Assembly (NCBI GenBank): GCA_003963365.1
Contig: RXJG01000004.1
Span: 904,898-968,897 of the forward strand
Direction of reading: 5' to 3'
Length of the DNA stretch: 64,000 nucleotides
From: Sphingobacteriales bacterium
GTDB taxonomy: Bacteria; Bacteroidota; Bacteroidia; Chitinophagales; Chitinophagaceae
Under the pieces are notes generated by a model. It saw only the letters and a program-made list of their open reading frames with translations, was not told the origin of the DNA and ran no database searches. Positions 34,772 to 42,663 of this stretch are shown in pieces (the stretch's first letter is position 1; each line of letters starts with the position of its first letter). Position numbers and translations under genes: made by a program.

Positions 34772-36061
34772 ATGAAATATCTTCCATTAAATCCTGAAAT
34801 CTTTATTCAAAACCGAAAACGTTTTGTACAAAAGATGGAAAAGAATTCCATTGCCATCTTTAACAGCAATGATGAATTGCCCACCAATGGCGATGCCTTA
34901 CACCGCTTTAAACAAAACTCTGATTTATTCTGGTTAACGGGAATTGAACAGGAAGATACTATGCTGATATTATTCCCCGATAATCCCGACCCAAAGTATC
35001 GGGAAGTACTGGTATTGGTTCGTCCAAATGAACTAAAAGAAAAATGGGATGGACATCGCTTAAGGGCCAGTGAAGGAAAAGCTATTTCAGGTATTGAAAC
35101 CATTGTGTGGTTAGATGTGATAGAAGCTCCATTACAAACATGGATTCATTTAGCAGATAATATTTATCTAAACACAAATGAGAACGACCGCAAAGCTAAT
35201 TGGGTTCCAGTTCGTGATTACCGTTATGCTGAAATGATGAAACAGCGTTACCCTTTGCATAATTATAGGCGTTCAGCCAAAATCATGAAAGAGTTAAGGG
35301 GCATTAAGACTGCATTGGAAGTGGAGGTGGTACAAAAAGCTGTTGATATTACAGAAAATACTTTCCGTCGTTTATTGAAATTTATTAAGCCCGGTGTAAT
35401 GGAATATGAAATTGAGGCAGAGATATTTCATTCTTTCCTTAGTCAAAGAGCAACGGGCCCGGCTTATGGTTCTATCATTGCCAGTGGCGACAGGGCAAGA
35501 ACATTACATTATGTGAGTAACGACCAGGAATGTAAAGACGGCGAGTTGATATTAATGGATTTTGGTGCTGAATATGGTGGTTATTGTGCTGACTTAACAA
35601 GAACAGTTCCGGTGAACGGTAAGTTTACCCGCAGGCAAAAAACAGTGTACAATGCCTGTCTGCATTTACATGATTATGCCAAAAGTATTTTGAAACCCGG
35701 TATTACTATAGTTGATTATACAGATAAAGTAGGAGAGGAAGCCACACAGGTATTTTTAAAGATTGGTTTGTTAAAGAAGAGTGATGTAAAAAATGAAGAC
35801 AAAGAGAACAGGGCTTATCGTAAATATTTATATCACGGCATTTCCCACCATTTGGGAATAGATGTGCATGATCTGGGAACCAGGACAGAGCCCATCAAAG
35901 CGGGAATGCTTTTTACAGTAGAACCAGGAATCTATATTGAAGAAGAAAAAATGGGAGTGCGGATTGAAAATAATATTTGGATAACCAAAAACGGGCATAA
36001 AGATTTATTTAAAAATATTCCCATTACTGCAGAAGAAATTGAAGCTTTAATGAAGAAATAA
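34772..36061 (+). CDS. Aminopeptidase P-type M24 metallopeptidase
   Basis: The 429-residue protein (ATG 34772) has an N-terminal aminopeptidase-P domain and a C-terminal pita-bread M24 domain. The metal ligands are visible: two Asp in LILMDFGAEYGGYCADLTRT, His in YLYHGISHHLGIDVHD, Glu in FTVEPGIYIEE and Glu in GVRIENNIW. It should remove N-terminal residues before proline. An upstream TTG in frame overlaps a promoter box and is rejected. It is cytoplasmic, with no signal peptide. Confidence 0.92.
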   Translation: MKYLPLNPEIFIQNRKRFVQKMEKNSIAIFNSNDELPTNGDALHRFKQNSDLFWLTGIEQEDTMLILFPDNPDPKYREVLVLVRPNELKEKWDGHRLRASEGKAISGIETIVWLDVIEAPLQTWIHLADNIYLNTNENDRKANWVPVRDYRYAEMMKQRYPLHNYRRSAKIMKELRGIKTALEVEVVQKAVDITENTFRRLLKFIKPGVMEYEIEAEIFHSFLSQRATGPAYGSIIASGDRARTLHYVSNDQECKDGELILMDFGAEYGGYCADLTRTVPVNGKFTRRQKTVYNACLHLHDYAKSILKPGITIVDYTDKVGEEATQVFLKIGLLKKSDVKNEDKENRAYRKYLYHGISHHLGIDVHDLGTRTEPIKAGMLFTVEPGIYIEEEKMGVRIENNIWITKNGHKDLFKNIPITAEEIEALMKK

Positions 36062-36154
36062 AACCAATTCGATAATTTGTCAATGTGACGATGTGCTGAT
36101 GTTATCGTGTGCTCATTTTCAAATCATCAAATTTTCAAATCATCAAATTAACTA
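36062..36154. repeat. Inverted-word spacer M24-pssA
   Basis: The left words AATTTGTCAATGTGACGATGTG face TTTTCAAATCATC, AAATTTTCAAATC and ATCAAATT on the right. Same class as the nuoB-nuoC spacer, more diverged on the left. Confidence 0.6.
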
Positions 36155-36916
36155 ATGAAACAAATCCCCAACCTCTTTACACTTTTAAATTTAGTATTTG
36201 GCTGCATTGCCATTGTTCTCATTCTTCAAACAGGAGAAAGCATTGTTTCCATCAATGATAATTTAGTGTACCAGCAGCTGCCGGAGAAAATTACCTGGGG
36301 CTGTATTTGTATAGGTATCGCTGCAGTAATTGATTTTTTGGATGGCTTTGTTGCGAGACTGTTTAATGCTGCTTCTGAAATGGGAAAGCAATTAGATTCA
36401 TTAGCAGATGTGGTAAGTTTTGGTGTAGCACCGGGAATGATTTTGTTTCAACTGCTGCGCATCAGTTTTGCTGGTCAGGATAATGGACTGGATATTTCTA
36501 TTGCCTGGTTATTGCCTGCCTTTATTTTTCCGGCAGCCGGAGCGTATCGATTAGCGAGATTTAATATTGATTCTTCTCAGCAATACGGATTTAAGGGAGT
36601 GCCGATTCCTGCTGCCGGTTTAATGGTGGCCTCTTTGCCATTTATTGCATTTTATAATTCATTTGATTTGGTGAATGTGATCCTTAATAAATGGTTTTTA
36701 TATGCAGTTATTTTATTGATGAGCTGGTTAATGGTAAGCACTTTACCATTAATGGCATTGAAGTTTAAAGACTTCAGTATTAAAAATAATTTACCCAAAT
36801 TTATTTTGCTGGGTATTGCGGTGGTGGCGTCCATTATTTTCAAATGGGCAGCAGTTCCGGTAGTGTTCATTGCCTATGTTGTGTTATCTTTGGCCTTCAA
36901 AAATCAAAAAGCATGA
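36155..36916 (+). CDS. pssA: CDP-diacylglycerol-serine O-phosphatidyltransferase
   Basis: This 253-residue integral membrane enzyme makes phosphatidylserine, the precursor of phosphatidylethanolamine. The CDP-alcohol phosphotransferase signature DG-x2-AR-x8-G-x3-D-x3-D is complete in FLDGFVARLFNAASEMGKQLDSLADVVSFG. About seven to eight hydrophobic helices follow the usual pattern. Its last codon overlaps the purS start by 4 bp (ATGA). Confidence 0.93.
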   Translation: MKQIPNLFTLLNLVFGCIAIVLILQTGESIVSINDNLVYQQLPEKITWGCICIGIAAVIDFLDGFVARLFNAASEMGKQLDSLADVVSFGVAPGMILFQLLRISFAGQDNGLDISIAWLLPAFIFPAAGAYRLARFNIDSSQQYGFKGVPIPAAGLMVASLPFIAFYNSFDLVNVILNKWFLYAVILLMSWLMVSTLPLMALKFKDFSIKNNLPKFILLGIAVVASIIFKWAAVPVVFIAYVVLSLAFKNQKA

Positions 36917-37158
36917 CCTATACAGTTCAGATAAAAGTAATGCCGCTGAAAGAATTATTGGATCCGCAGGGAAAAGCCGTAATGGGTGGATTACAGAATT
37001 TGGGGATCAAGAATGTGGAAGATGTTCGTATTGGTAAAAACATCACTTTGCAAATAGATGCCGCCTCAGCTGAGGAAGCAAAACAATTAGCCGAAGAAGC
37101 CAGTAAGAAATTACTCGCCAATCCTGTAATGGAATATTTTGAAGTGAGTGTTAATTAG
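36913..37158 (+). CDS. purS: Phosphoribosylformylglycinamidine synthase subunit PurS
   Basis: The 81-residue protein matches PurS in size and motifs (YTVQIKVMPLKELLDPQGKAV, ALQNLG-like GGLQNLGIKNVEDVRIGK). It bridges PurL and PurQ in the fourth step of purine synthesis. The start is fixed by the ATGA overlap with pssA; the longer upstream frame is only pssA coding sequence read in another frame. purL and purQ are not adjacent, which is unusual for purS. Confidence 0.88.
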   Translation: MTYTVQIKVMPLKELLDPQGKAVMGGLQNLGIKNVEDVRIGKNITLQIDAASAEEAKQLAEEASKKLLANPVMEYFEVSVN

Positions 37159-37237
37159 CCAATTTGGTAATTTGAAAATTTGAAAATGAGTTAGTGCATT
37201 CTATTTTCAAATTGTTCCGTTTTCAAATCTTCAAATC
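37159..37237. repeat. Inverted-word spacer purS-rsmI
   Basis: The left words AATTTGGTAATTTGAAAATTTG and AAAATG face CATTCTATTTTCAAATTG, then TTTTCAAATCTTCAAATC. Same word class as several nuo spacers, 20 kb away. Confidence 0.65.
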
Positions 37238-37903
37238 ATGCTCTATATCGTTCCCACTCCCATTGGTAATTTAGCTGATATCACGTTCAGGGCTATTGAT
37301 GTTTTGAAGAAGGCTGATTTGATTCTGGCAGAAGATACCCGTACATCTTCTGTTCTGCTCAATCATTATCAAATACAAAAACCCATCACGCCTTATCACC
37401 AGCATAATGAACATAAAATTGTTCAGCATTTAGTGGAGCAGTTAGCTGCTGGTAAAATAATGGCTTTATTAACTGATGCCGGTACTCCGGGAATTTCTGA
37501 TCCGGCATTTTTATTAATTAGAGAATGTGTTAAACTTGATATAAGAGTTGAATGTTTGCCCGGCGCTACGGCTTTTGTTCCGGCATTGGTGAATAGTGGT
37601 TTGCCCATCAACAGTTTTGTATTTGAAGGATTTCTTCCATTGAAGAAAGGCCGCCAAACCAAACTCAAACAATTGGCTGAAGAAGAAAGGACGATTGTGA
37701 TTTACGAATCACCCATGCGGTTGGTAAAAACATTAGAAGATTTTATTGAATACTTTGGAGAAGAAAGACAATGCTGCGTAAGCCGGGAACTCACTAAGAA
37801 ATTTGAAGAAAATAAAAGAGGTTCTTTAAAAGAAGTAAGTGACTACTTTAAAGAGAAAGGAGTGAAGGGGGAAATTGTGGTAGTAATTGCCGGTAAAGAA
37901 TAG
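37238..37903 (+). CDS. rsmI: 16S rRNA 2'-O-ribose C1402 methyltransferase RsmI
   Basis: The 221-residue SAM-dependent tetrapyrrole-methylase-fold enzyme has the signature IVPTPIGNLADITFRAI, AEDTRTS, DAGTPGISDP and the GATAFVPALVNSGLP loop. It methylates the ribose of C1402 in the decoding centre. The N-terminal ATG follows directly after a word-type spacer. Confidence 0.94.
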   Translation: MLYIVPTPIGNLADITFRAIDVLKKADLILAEDTRTSSVLLNHYQIQKPITPYHQHNEHKIVQHLVEQLAAGKIMALLTDAGTPGISDPAFLLIRECVKLDIRVECLPGATAFVPALVNSGLPINSFVFEGFLPLKKGRQTKLKQLAEEERTIVIYESPMRLVKTLEDFIEYFGEERQCCVSRELTKKFEENKRGSLKEVSDYFKEKGVKGEIVVVIAGKE

Positions 37904-37927
37904 ATTTTTCTTAGTGTTAACCTTTTC

Positions 37928-37957
37928 TTGTTTTGTATACACTGAAATTTACATTTT
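37928..37957 (+). promoter_or_regulatory. Probable promoter of the M1 peptidase gene
   Basis: TTG (37928-37930) is followed after 19 bp by TACATTTT (37950-37957), one base off TAnnTTTG, 16 bp before the ATG. Confidence 0.5.
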
Positions 37958-37973
37958 TAATTGATAAGTAATT

Positions 37974-39836
37974 ATGAAAACAGTTGTTTTGTTGCTGTCC
38001 TGCTGCCTGTTGATGAATATTGTTTCTTCACAAACAAACCGCTGGCAGCAAAGAGTAAAATATGCTATCGATGTAAATATGGATGTGACCACCAACCAGT
38101 TTACAGGTAAAGAAAAGATAGAATACACCAATAATTCTCCCGACACACTTAGAAAAATGTTTATCCATTTATATTGGAATGCTTTTCAGCCAAACAGTAT
38201 GATGGATACCCGGAGCCGTAAACTGGGTGAAACAATTATTCGTAAAGACAAAAATGGAAACGATGTCCGTGACTGGGACAGTCGTGTTAAAGACAGGATA
38301 TTAAATTTGAAACCTGATGAAATCGGTTTTCAAAAAGTAACATCTTTAAAGATAAATGGTGTTGAGCAATCAATAAAAGAAGAGGAGACAATATTGGTAG
38401 TGAATTTATCCAAACCAATATTACCTGCTTCTAAAGTTGTACTGGATGTAGTGTTTAATGCACAGGTTCCATTGCAAATACGCAGAAGCGGCAGAGATAA
38501 TGCCGATACAAAAGTGCGTTATTCCATGAGCCAGTGGTATCCTAAAATTTGTGAATATGATTATGAAGGCTGGCATCCTACGCCGTATGTGGCCCGTGAA
38601 TTTTATGGTGTATGGGGCGATTATGATGTAAAGATCACTATTGATAAAAATTATATTATTGGTGGTACAGGCTATTTGCAAAACCCTCAGCAAATTGGTT
38701 ATGGCTTTGAAACATCTGGAGGAAAAGTAACCCGCCCGGCAGGAGATAAATTAACATGGATTTTCACTGCACCTAATGTGCATGATTTTATGTGGGCAGC
38801 TGATAATGATTATGTTCATAAATCAAAGCAGGTGAAAGATGGTCCGCTCATAAATATCTTTTATAAAAAATCAACTTCAGATTCCAATCAATGGAGGGCC
38901 ATGCTGGATACTGCGGTGATGGCTTACTCTTACATTAAAAAAACATTCGGCGCTTACCCGTACAAACAGTTTTCATTTGTGCATGGGGGAGATGGTGGTA
39001 TGGAATATCCTATGTCAACATTAATAAGGTCCGGTGGTACTGGTACGGCTATTCATGAATGGATGCATAGCTGGTACCAGGGAATGCTGGCCACCAATGA
39101 AAGTGAATATGCATGGATGGATGAAGGCTTTACTCAATATGCCGAAGAAAGGATAATGGCCTTTTTAAGAAAATCAAAAGGTTTTGCTCAAGAAGATGGT
39201 TACCTGGCTTATTTTGAATTAACCAGAAGTAACCGGGCTGAACCATTAACCACCCATGCCGATCATTTTGAAAGTAATTATGCTTATGTTCGTTCTGCTT
39301 ACAGTAAAGGAGCTGTATTTCTGGAGCAATTGGGTTATATAATTGGTAATGAAACAAGGGATAAAGTTTTATTGGAATATTATAACCAGTGGAAATTCAA
39401 ACATCCCAATGCCAATGATTTTATAAGAGTGGCAGAGAAAGTAAGTGGCATTCAGTTAGACTGGTATAAAGAATACTGGATCAATACTACCAAAACCATC
39501 AACTATGCTATTGACAGTTTATGGGAAGAAGGAGGTAAAACGAAAATCCGTTTACGCAATTTAGGATTGATGCCGATGCCGGTAGATGTTCAACTGACAT
39601 TTAAAGATGGCAGTAAAGAAATGCATTATGTGCCGATGTATTTAATGTTTGGTGAGAAACCAAATGAAGATAATGGTATTCCCCGTAAAGTATACGAAGC
39701 CTGGAAATGGACGCACCCAACTTATATTATTGAGACGGAGAAGAAAATTCTTTCACTTAAAGAAGTGGAGATAGACCCTTCACTGCAAATGGCGGATATT
39801 GACCGGAGAAATAATTTGCTGGAGTTGAATTGGTAA
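37974..39836 (+). CDS. Exported M1-family metallopeptidase
   Basis: This 620-residue aminopeptidase-like gluzincin begins with a signal peptide (MKTVVLLLSCCLLMNIVSSQ). The zinc site is H361-E362-x2-H365 (HEWMH), with the third ligand E384 18 residues later (WMDEGFTQYAEE). The substrate-recognition motif GGMEYP stands in place of GAMEN. It is probably periplasmic and trims peptides taken up by the cell. Single gene, closed by a strong terminator. Confidence 0.92.
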   Translation: MKTVVLLLSCCLLMNIVSSQTNRWQQRVKYAIDVNMDVTTNQFTGKEKIEYTNNSPDTLRKMFIHLYWNAFQPNSMMDTRSRKLGETIIRKDKNGNDVRDWDSRVKDRILNLKPDEIGFQKVTSLKINGVEQSIKEEETILVVNLSKPILPASKVVLDVVFNAQVPLQIRRSGRDNADTKVRYSMSQWYPKICEYDYEGWHPTPYVAREFYGVWGDYDVKITIDKNYIIGGTGYLQNPQQIGYGFETSGGKVTRPAGDKLTWIFTAPNVHDFMWAADNDYVHKSKQVKDGPLINIFYKKSTSDSNQWRAMLDTAVMAYSYIKKTFGAYPYKQFSFVHGGDGGMEYPMSTLIRSGGTGTAIHEWMHSWYQGMLATNESEYAWMDEGFTQYAEERIMAFLRKSKGFAQEDGYLAYFELTRSNRAEPLTTHADHFESNYAYVRSAYSKGAVFLEQLGYIIGNETRDKVLLEYYNQWKFKHPNANDFIRVAEKVSGIQLDWYKEYWINTTKTINYAIDSLWEEGGKTKIRLRNLGLMPMPVDVQLTFKDGSKEMHYVPMYLMFGEKPNEDNGIPRKVYEAWKWTHPTYIIETEKKILSLKEVEIDPSLQMADIDRRNNLLELNW

Positions 39837-39852
39837 CTGTCGCAAAAATCAT

Positions 39853-39896
39853 GTAAAAAAATTGGCCCTGCTAAGAATAACAAGGGCCTTTTTTTT
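39853..39896. terminator. Bidirectional terminator between convergent M1 peptidase and regulator genes
   Basis: GGCCCT (39864-39869) pairs with AGGGCC (39883-39888). Eight T residues follow on the + strand and a run of A residues precedes it, so it can also terminate minus-strand transcripts. Confidence 0.85.
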
Positions 39897-39901
39897 AACG
39901 A

Positions 39902-40564
39902 TTACCTGCCATAAAATTTATTAACTGCTTCTACACGGTTGTTTACATGTAATTTGTCGTAAATATGGTACACATGTTTACGAACGGTTTCCTGGGTGAT
40001 GAACAACAGTTCTGAGATTTCCTTATACGTCATTCCCTTTGCAATCATCTCCAGTATTTCTTTTTCCCGTTTTGATAATTCAGTTAATGAATGCTCTTCC
40101 ACCTTCCTGGTTTCCTCAACCTTAGGTTGCGGAATTTGTAATGCAAAAGCATTAACCACCTTCCTGGCTATCTGGCTGCTCATAGGTGCACCACCTTCGC
40201 TTAATTCTTTGATAGCTGCCAGCATTTTATCGGGGGCTGTTTTCTTCAATATATAACCATTTGCTCCGGCCCTTAATGCTTCAAATATCTTTTCATCCTC
40301 TTCATAAACTGTACACATCATAAACAGTATTTCAGGATGTTCTGCTTTTATTTCCCTCACACAATCGATTCCTGATTTACCATCGCCCAGATTAATATCC
40401 GTAAGAACAATGTTGGGATTTAACAGGGGGATTTTGATAATGGCATCTTCTGCAGTAGAAAAAGAACCCAGCCACTCGTATTCCCCGTTCATTTGAACAA
40501 TCTGCTCGAGCAGGCTTTGAATTTGTGGATTATCTTCAACTATGCAGATAGTTATATTATTCAT
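39902..40564 (-). CDS. NarL/LuxR-family response regulator
   Basis: Starting at ATG 40564 the protein has 220 residues. It has a receiver with D11 and phosphoacceptor D56 (VLTDINLGDGKSG), a linker, and a C-terminal LuxR HTH (LSKREKEILEMIAKGMTYKEISELLFITQETVRKHVYHIYDKL). No histidine kinase is adjacent. An upstream in-frame TTG (40579) overlaps a GAACTTTG -7-like box, so the ATG is favoured and the leader is only about 5 nt. Confidence 0.88.
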   Translation of the reverse strand: MNNITICIVEDNPQIQSLLEQIVQMNGEYEWLGSFSTAEDAIIKIPLLNPNIVLTDINLGDGKSGIDCVREIKAEHPEILFMMCTVYEEDEKIFEALRAGANGYILKKTAPDKMLAAIKELSEGGAPMSSQIARKVVNAFALQIPQPKVEETRKVEEHSLTELSKREKEILEMIAKGMTYKEISELLFITQETVRKHVYHIYDKLHVNNRVEAVNKFYGR

Positions 40565-40620
40565 TATATCAAAGTTCAATTAAAATAAAAGGTAAAACAA
40601 TACCTCAAACTGGTAATTTT

Positions 40621-41271
40621 TTAACGGGAATTGACAAAAATTAAGTACTTCTCATTAAAAAAAGGTTCTTCAAACATCTTTTCAAGTTCCCACGCCATTG
40701 GCTTAAGGCCACTTTCATGAATTTCGGCCGCCAGGTCGCCACCTTTAAGACAGATTAAACCAGTTTGTGGTTTTCTATTCTCATCTGTCAACTGTACACT
40801 GCCAACTTGTTTTCTAAGCAAAGGACGACTCCATTTCCACAGATCTTTTAATGGGGCAACAGCACGGCTTACTACATAATCAAATTTGCGGTCTTTAATA
40901 TCTTCTATACGGGTATGCCGGGCAGTCAAATTTTTTAAACCAATAGCACCTGATACTTCGTTCACCACCTTTATTTTTTTACCAATGCTATCCACCAAAT
41001 GAAATTTTACTTCGGGGAAAAAAATAGCTAAAGGTATTCCCGGAAAACCACCACCAGTTCCCAGGTCAACAATTTCAGTTCCGGGAGCAAAATCAAATTG
41101 TGTGGCAATGGCTAATGAATGCAATACATGTTTTTCGTAAAGGCTGTCAATATCTTTTCTTGAAATTACATTTATCTTTTCATTCCACTCTTTATACAAA
41201 GGGCCCAATGCGGCAAATTGTTTTGTTTGCTCATCCGTAAAATCAGAAAAGTATTTTAATAAAATTTCCAT
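40621..41271 (-). CDS. rsmG: 16S rRNA guanine-527 N7-methyltransferase RsmG
   Basis: The 216-residue SAM methyltransferase has the GidB/RsmG motifs IVDLGTGGGFPGIPLAIFFP and SRAVAPLKDLWKWSRPLL, and modifies G527 in the 530 loop. It carries a short insert in the KQVGSVQLTDENRKPQTG stretch (about residues 165-182) just before the conserved LICLKGGDL. The coding strand there reads like the CAACTG/CAGTTG words of the spacers, so it may be another in-gene repeat. Loss of rsmG gives low-level streptomycin resistance in other bacteria. Confidence 0.93.
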   Translation of the reverse strand: MEILLKYFSDFTDEQTKQFAALGPLYKEWNEKINVISRKDIDSLYEKHVLHSLAIATQFDFAPGTEIVDLGTGGGFPGIPLAIFFPEVKFHLVDSIGKKIKVVNEVSGAIGLKNLTARHTRIEDIKDRKFDYVVSRAVAPLKDLWKWSRPLLRKQVGSVQLTDENRKPQTGLICLKGGDLAAEIHESGLKPMAWELEKMFEEPFFNEKYLIFVNSR

Positions 41272-41372
41272 TGTGTTGAATATAGAATAATGAACAGGGA
41301 ATGATGAATAATGAAATTTTTACTTCTACCCCGGCTATTCCTTATTCGGTGTTCATTATTCTTTCTTCCTTT
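41272..41372. repeat. Inverted-word spacer between the glycosyltransferase gene and rsmG
   Basis: GAATAATGAACAGGGAATG and ATGAATAATGAA on the left face TATTCCTTATTCGG and TGTTCATTATTC on the right; GAATAATGAACA and its complement are exact 12-mers. Confidence 0.65.
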
Positions 41373-42494
41373 CTATTTCCAGTAAGGTTTTGGTTTTTTC
41401 CATACAGCCGGTAAGAAAAGGAAATAATAAATCATTTGCCAGATATCAAAAAACGGTATCATCCACCATAAGTCTTTTTCATCCAGTTTATTCATACTTC
41501 TGCTGAGGATGATGAATTGCCATATCAACCGGAACCCAAAAACTCCCAGTACAAAACGCCAGTCAAAAAATATAAGACTGGCTACAAACAAGGGATAATA
41601 AATGAATTGCGTAAAAGAATATAAGCCTAATAAAAATTTATGCTTGCCTTTATAATAACGACCCGTTGAATAATGCCTGTTCTTTTGCCGTATCCAATCG
41701 CCCCAGCTTTCTTTTGGTTCAGAATAAGTAAAGGTTTCCTTATCTAAAATAATAGCAGTATTGTGTTTATTGGCCACTGTATTAATAAACAAATCATCAT
41801 CACCACCGGGAATATGATTGTGTGCACTAAAACCTTTATTGCGGAAGAATAATTCTTTTTTATAAGCCAGGTTTCTGCCCACACCCATATATGCATTACC
41901 GGCCAGTGCAAAAGAAAAATATTGTAATGCAGAATGAAATGTTTCCAGCCGAATAAGTTTGTTAAGCAAGCCTGGTTTCTTTTCATAAGCACCGTAGCCT
42001 AATACAATTTCTTTTCCATTATAAAAACCTTCCTGCATCTTCTCCACCCAGTTTACAGAAGCCGGGTTACAATCTGCATCCGTCAGCAATACAATTTCAT
42101 ATTTGGCTTCTTTAATACCCATTGACAATGGGAATTTTTTGCCGGGAATCAGTTTAGCTTCCTGTACCAGTTCTACCGCTCTTAACTGCTTAAATTGTTT
42201 AGCTAAATATTCCAGTACATATTTAGAATCATCGTAGGAATTATCATTCACCACAATTACTTCATGGGTGGTTTTATATTCCTGCTGTAATACAACCGGT
42301 AGATTTTTGGCTAAATTTGCCGCTTCATCCCGTGCACAAATGATTACAGAAACCGGGTGTTGCTGTGAGCTTTCCTTTTTACGTGGTTTATAAAAAGCCA
42401 TACGGCTGAAATAAAACAGGTAATAAAGCAGTTGAATAAGTGTTACTAAGCAGAAAGTATAAAACAGCACTTCCTGCCAGGGTAAAGGCATCAT
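41373..42494 (-). CDS. Membrane-associated family 2 glycosyltransferase
   Basis: The 373-residue protein has an N-terminal helix (VLFYTFCLVTLIQLLYYLFYF), a GT-A domain with HPVSVIICARDEAANL, the DNSYDDS region and the metal-binding TDADCNP motif, GGDDDLFI, and three or so C-terminal hydrophobic helices. It transfers a sugar from a nucleotide donor to a lipid or polysaccharide acceptor at the inner membrane. The acceptor is unknown. It is divergent from tgt and lies upstream of rsmG. Confidence 0.87.
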   Translation of the reverse strand: MMPLPWQEVLFYTFCLVTLIQLLYYLFYFSRMAFYKPRKKESSQQHPVSVIICARDEAANLAKNLPVVLQQEYKTTHEVIVVNDNSYDDSKYVLEYLAKQFKQLRAVELVQEAKLIPGKKFPLSMGIKEAKYEIVLLTDADCNPASVNWVEKMQEGFYNGKEIVLGYGAYEKKPGLLNKLIRLETFHSALQYFSFALAGNAYMGVGRNLAYKKELFFRNKGFSAHNHIPGGDDDLFINTVANKHNTAIILDKETFTYSEPKESWGDWIRQKNRHYSTGRYYKGKHKFLLGLYSFTQFIYYPLFVASLIFFDWRFVLGVFGFRLIWQFIILSRSMNKLDEKDLWWMIPFFDIWQMIYYFLFLPAVWKKPKPYWK

Positions 42495-42526
42495 GCGGCA
42501 AAAGTAAAGTAAGTTGGGGAAATGAG

Positions 42527-42602
42527 AAGAAAGTTGACAGATGACAGATGGCAGTTGACAGGCAATGATGGCCGTTGATTGTTGGCCGGTGGCCGGAAGA
42601 AG
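42527..42602. repeat. TTGACAG/TGGCCG-word spacer in the divergent gap before tgt
   Basis: TTGACAGATGACAGATGGC and AGTTGACAGGCAATGATGGC are followed by CGTTGATTGTTGGCCGGTGG. The TTGACAG word class is the one found inside hisS. No perfect right arm is present. Confidence 0.6.
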
Positions 42603-42663
42603 AAAATCAATTTGTCATTGAATATTATTAAATAACAAGAAACTAGTAACCAGCAACACAGAA

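Noticed and set aside
36844..36912. Longer PurS starting at 36844
   Set aside because: The extra residues are pssA coding sequence read in another frame; the ATGA overlap gives the natural start.
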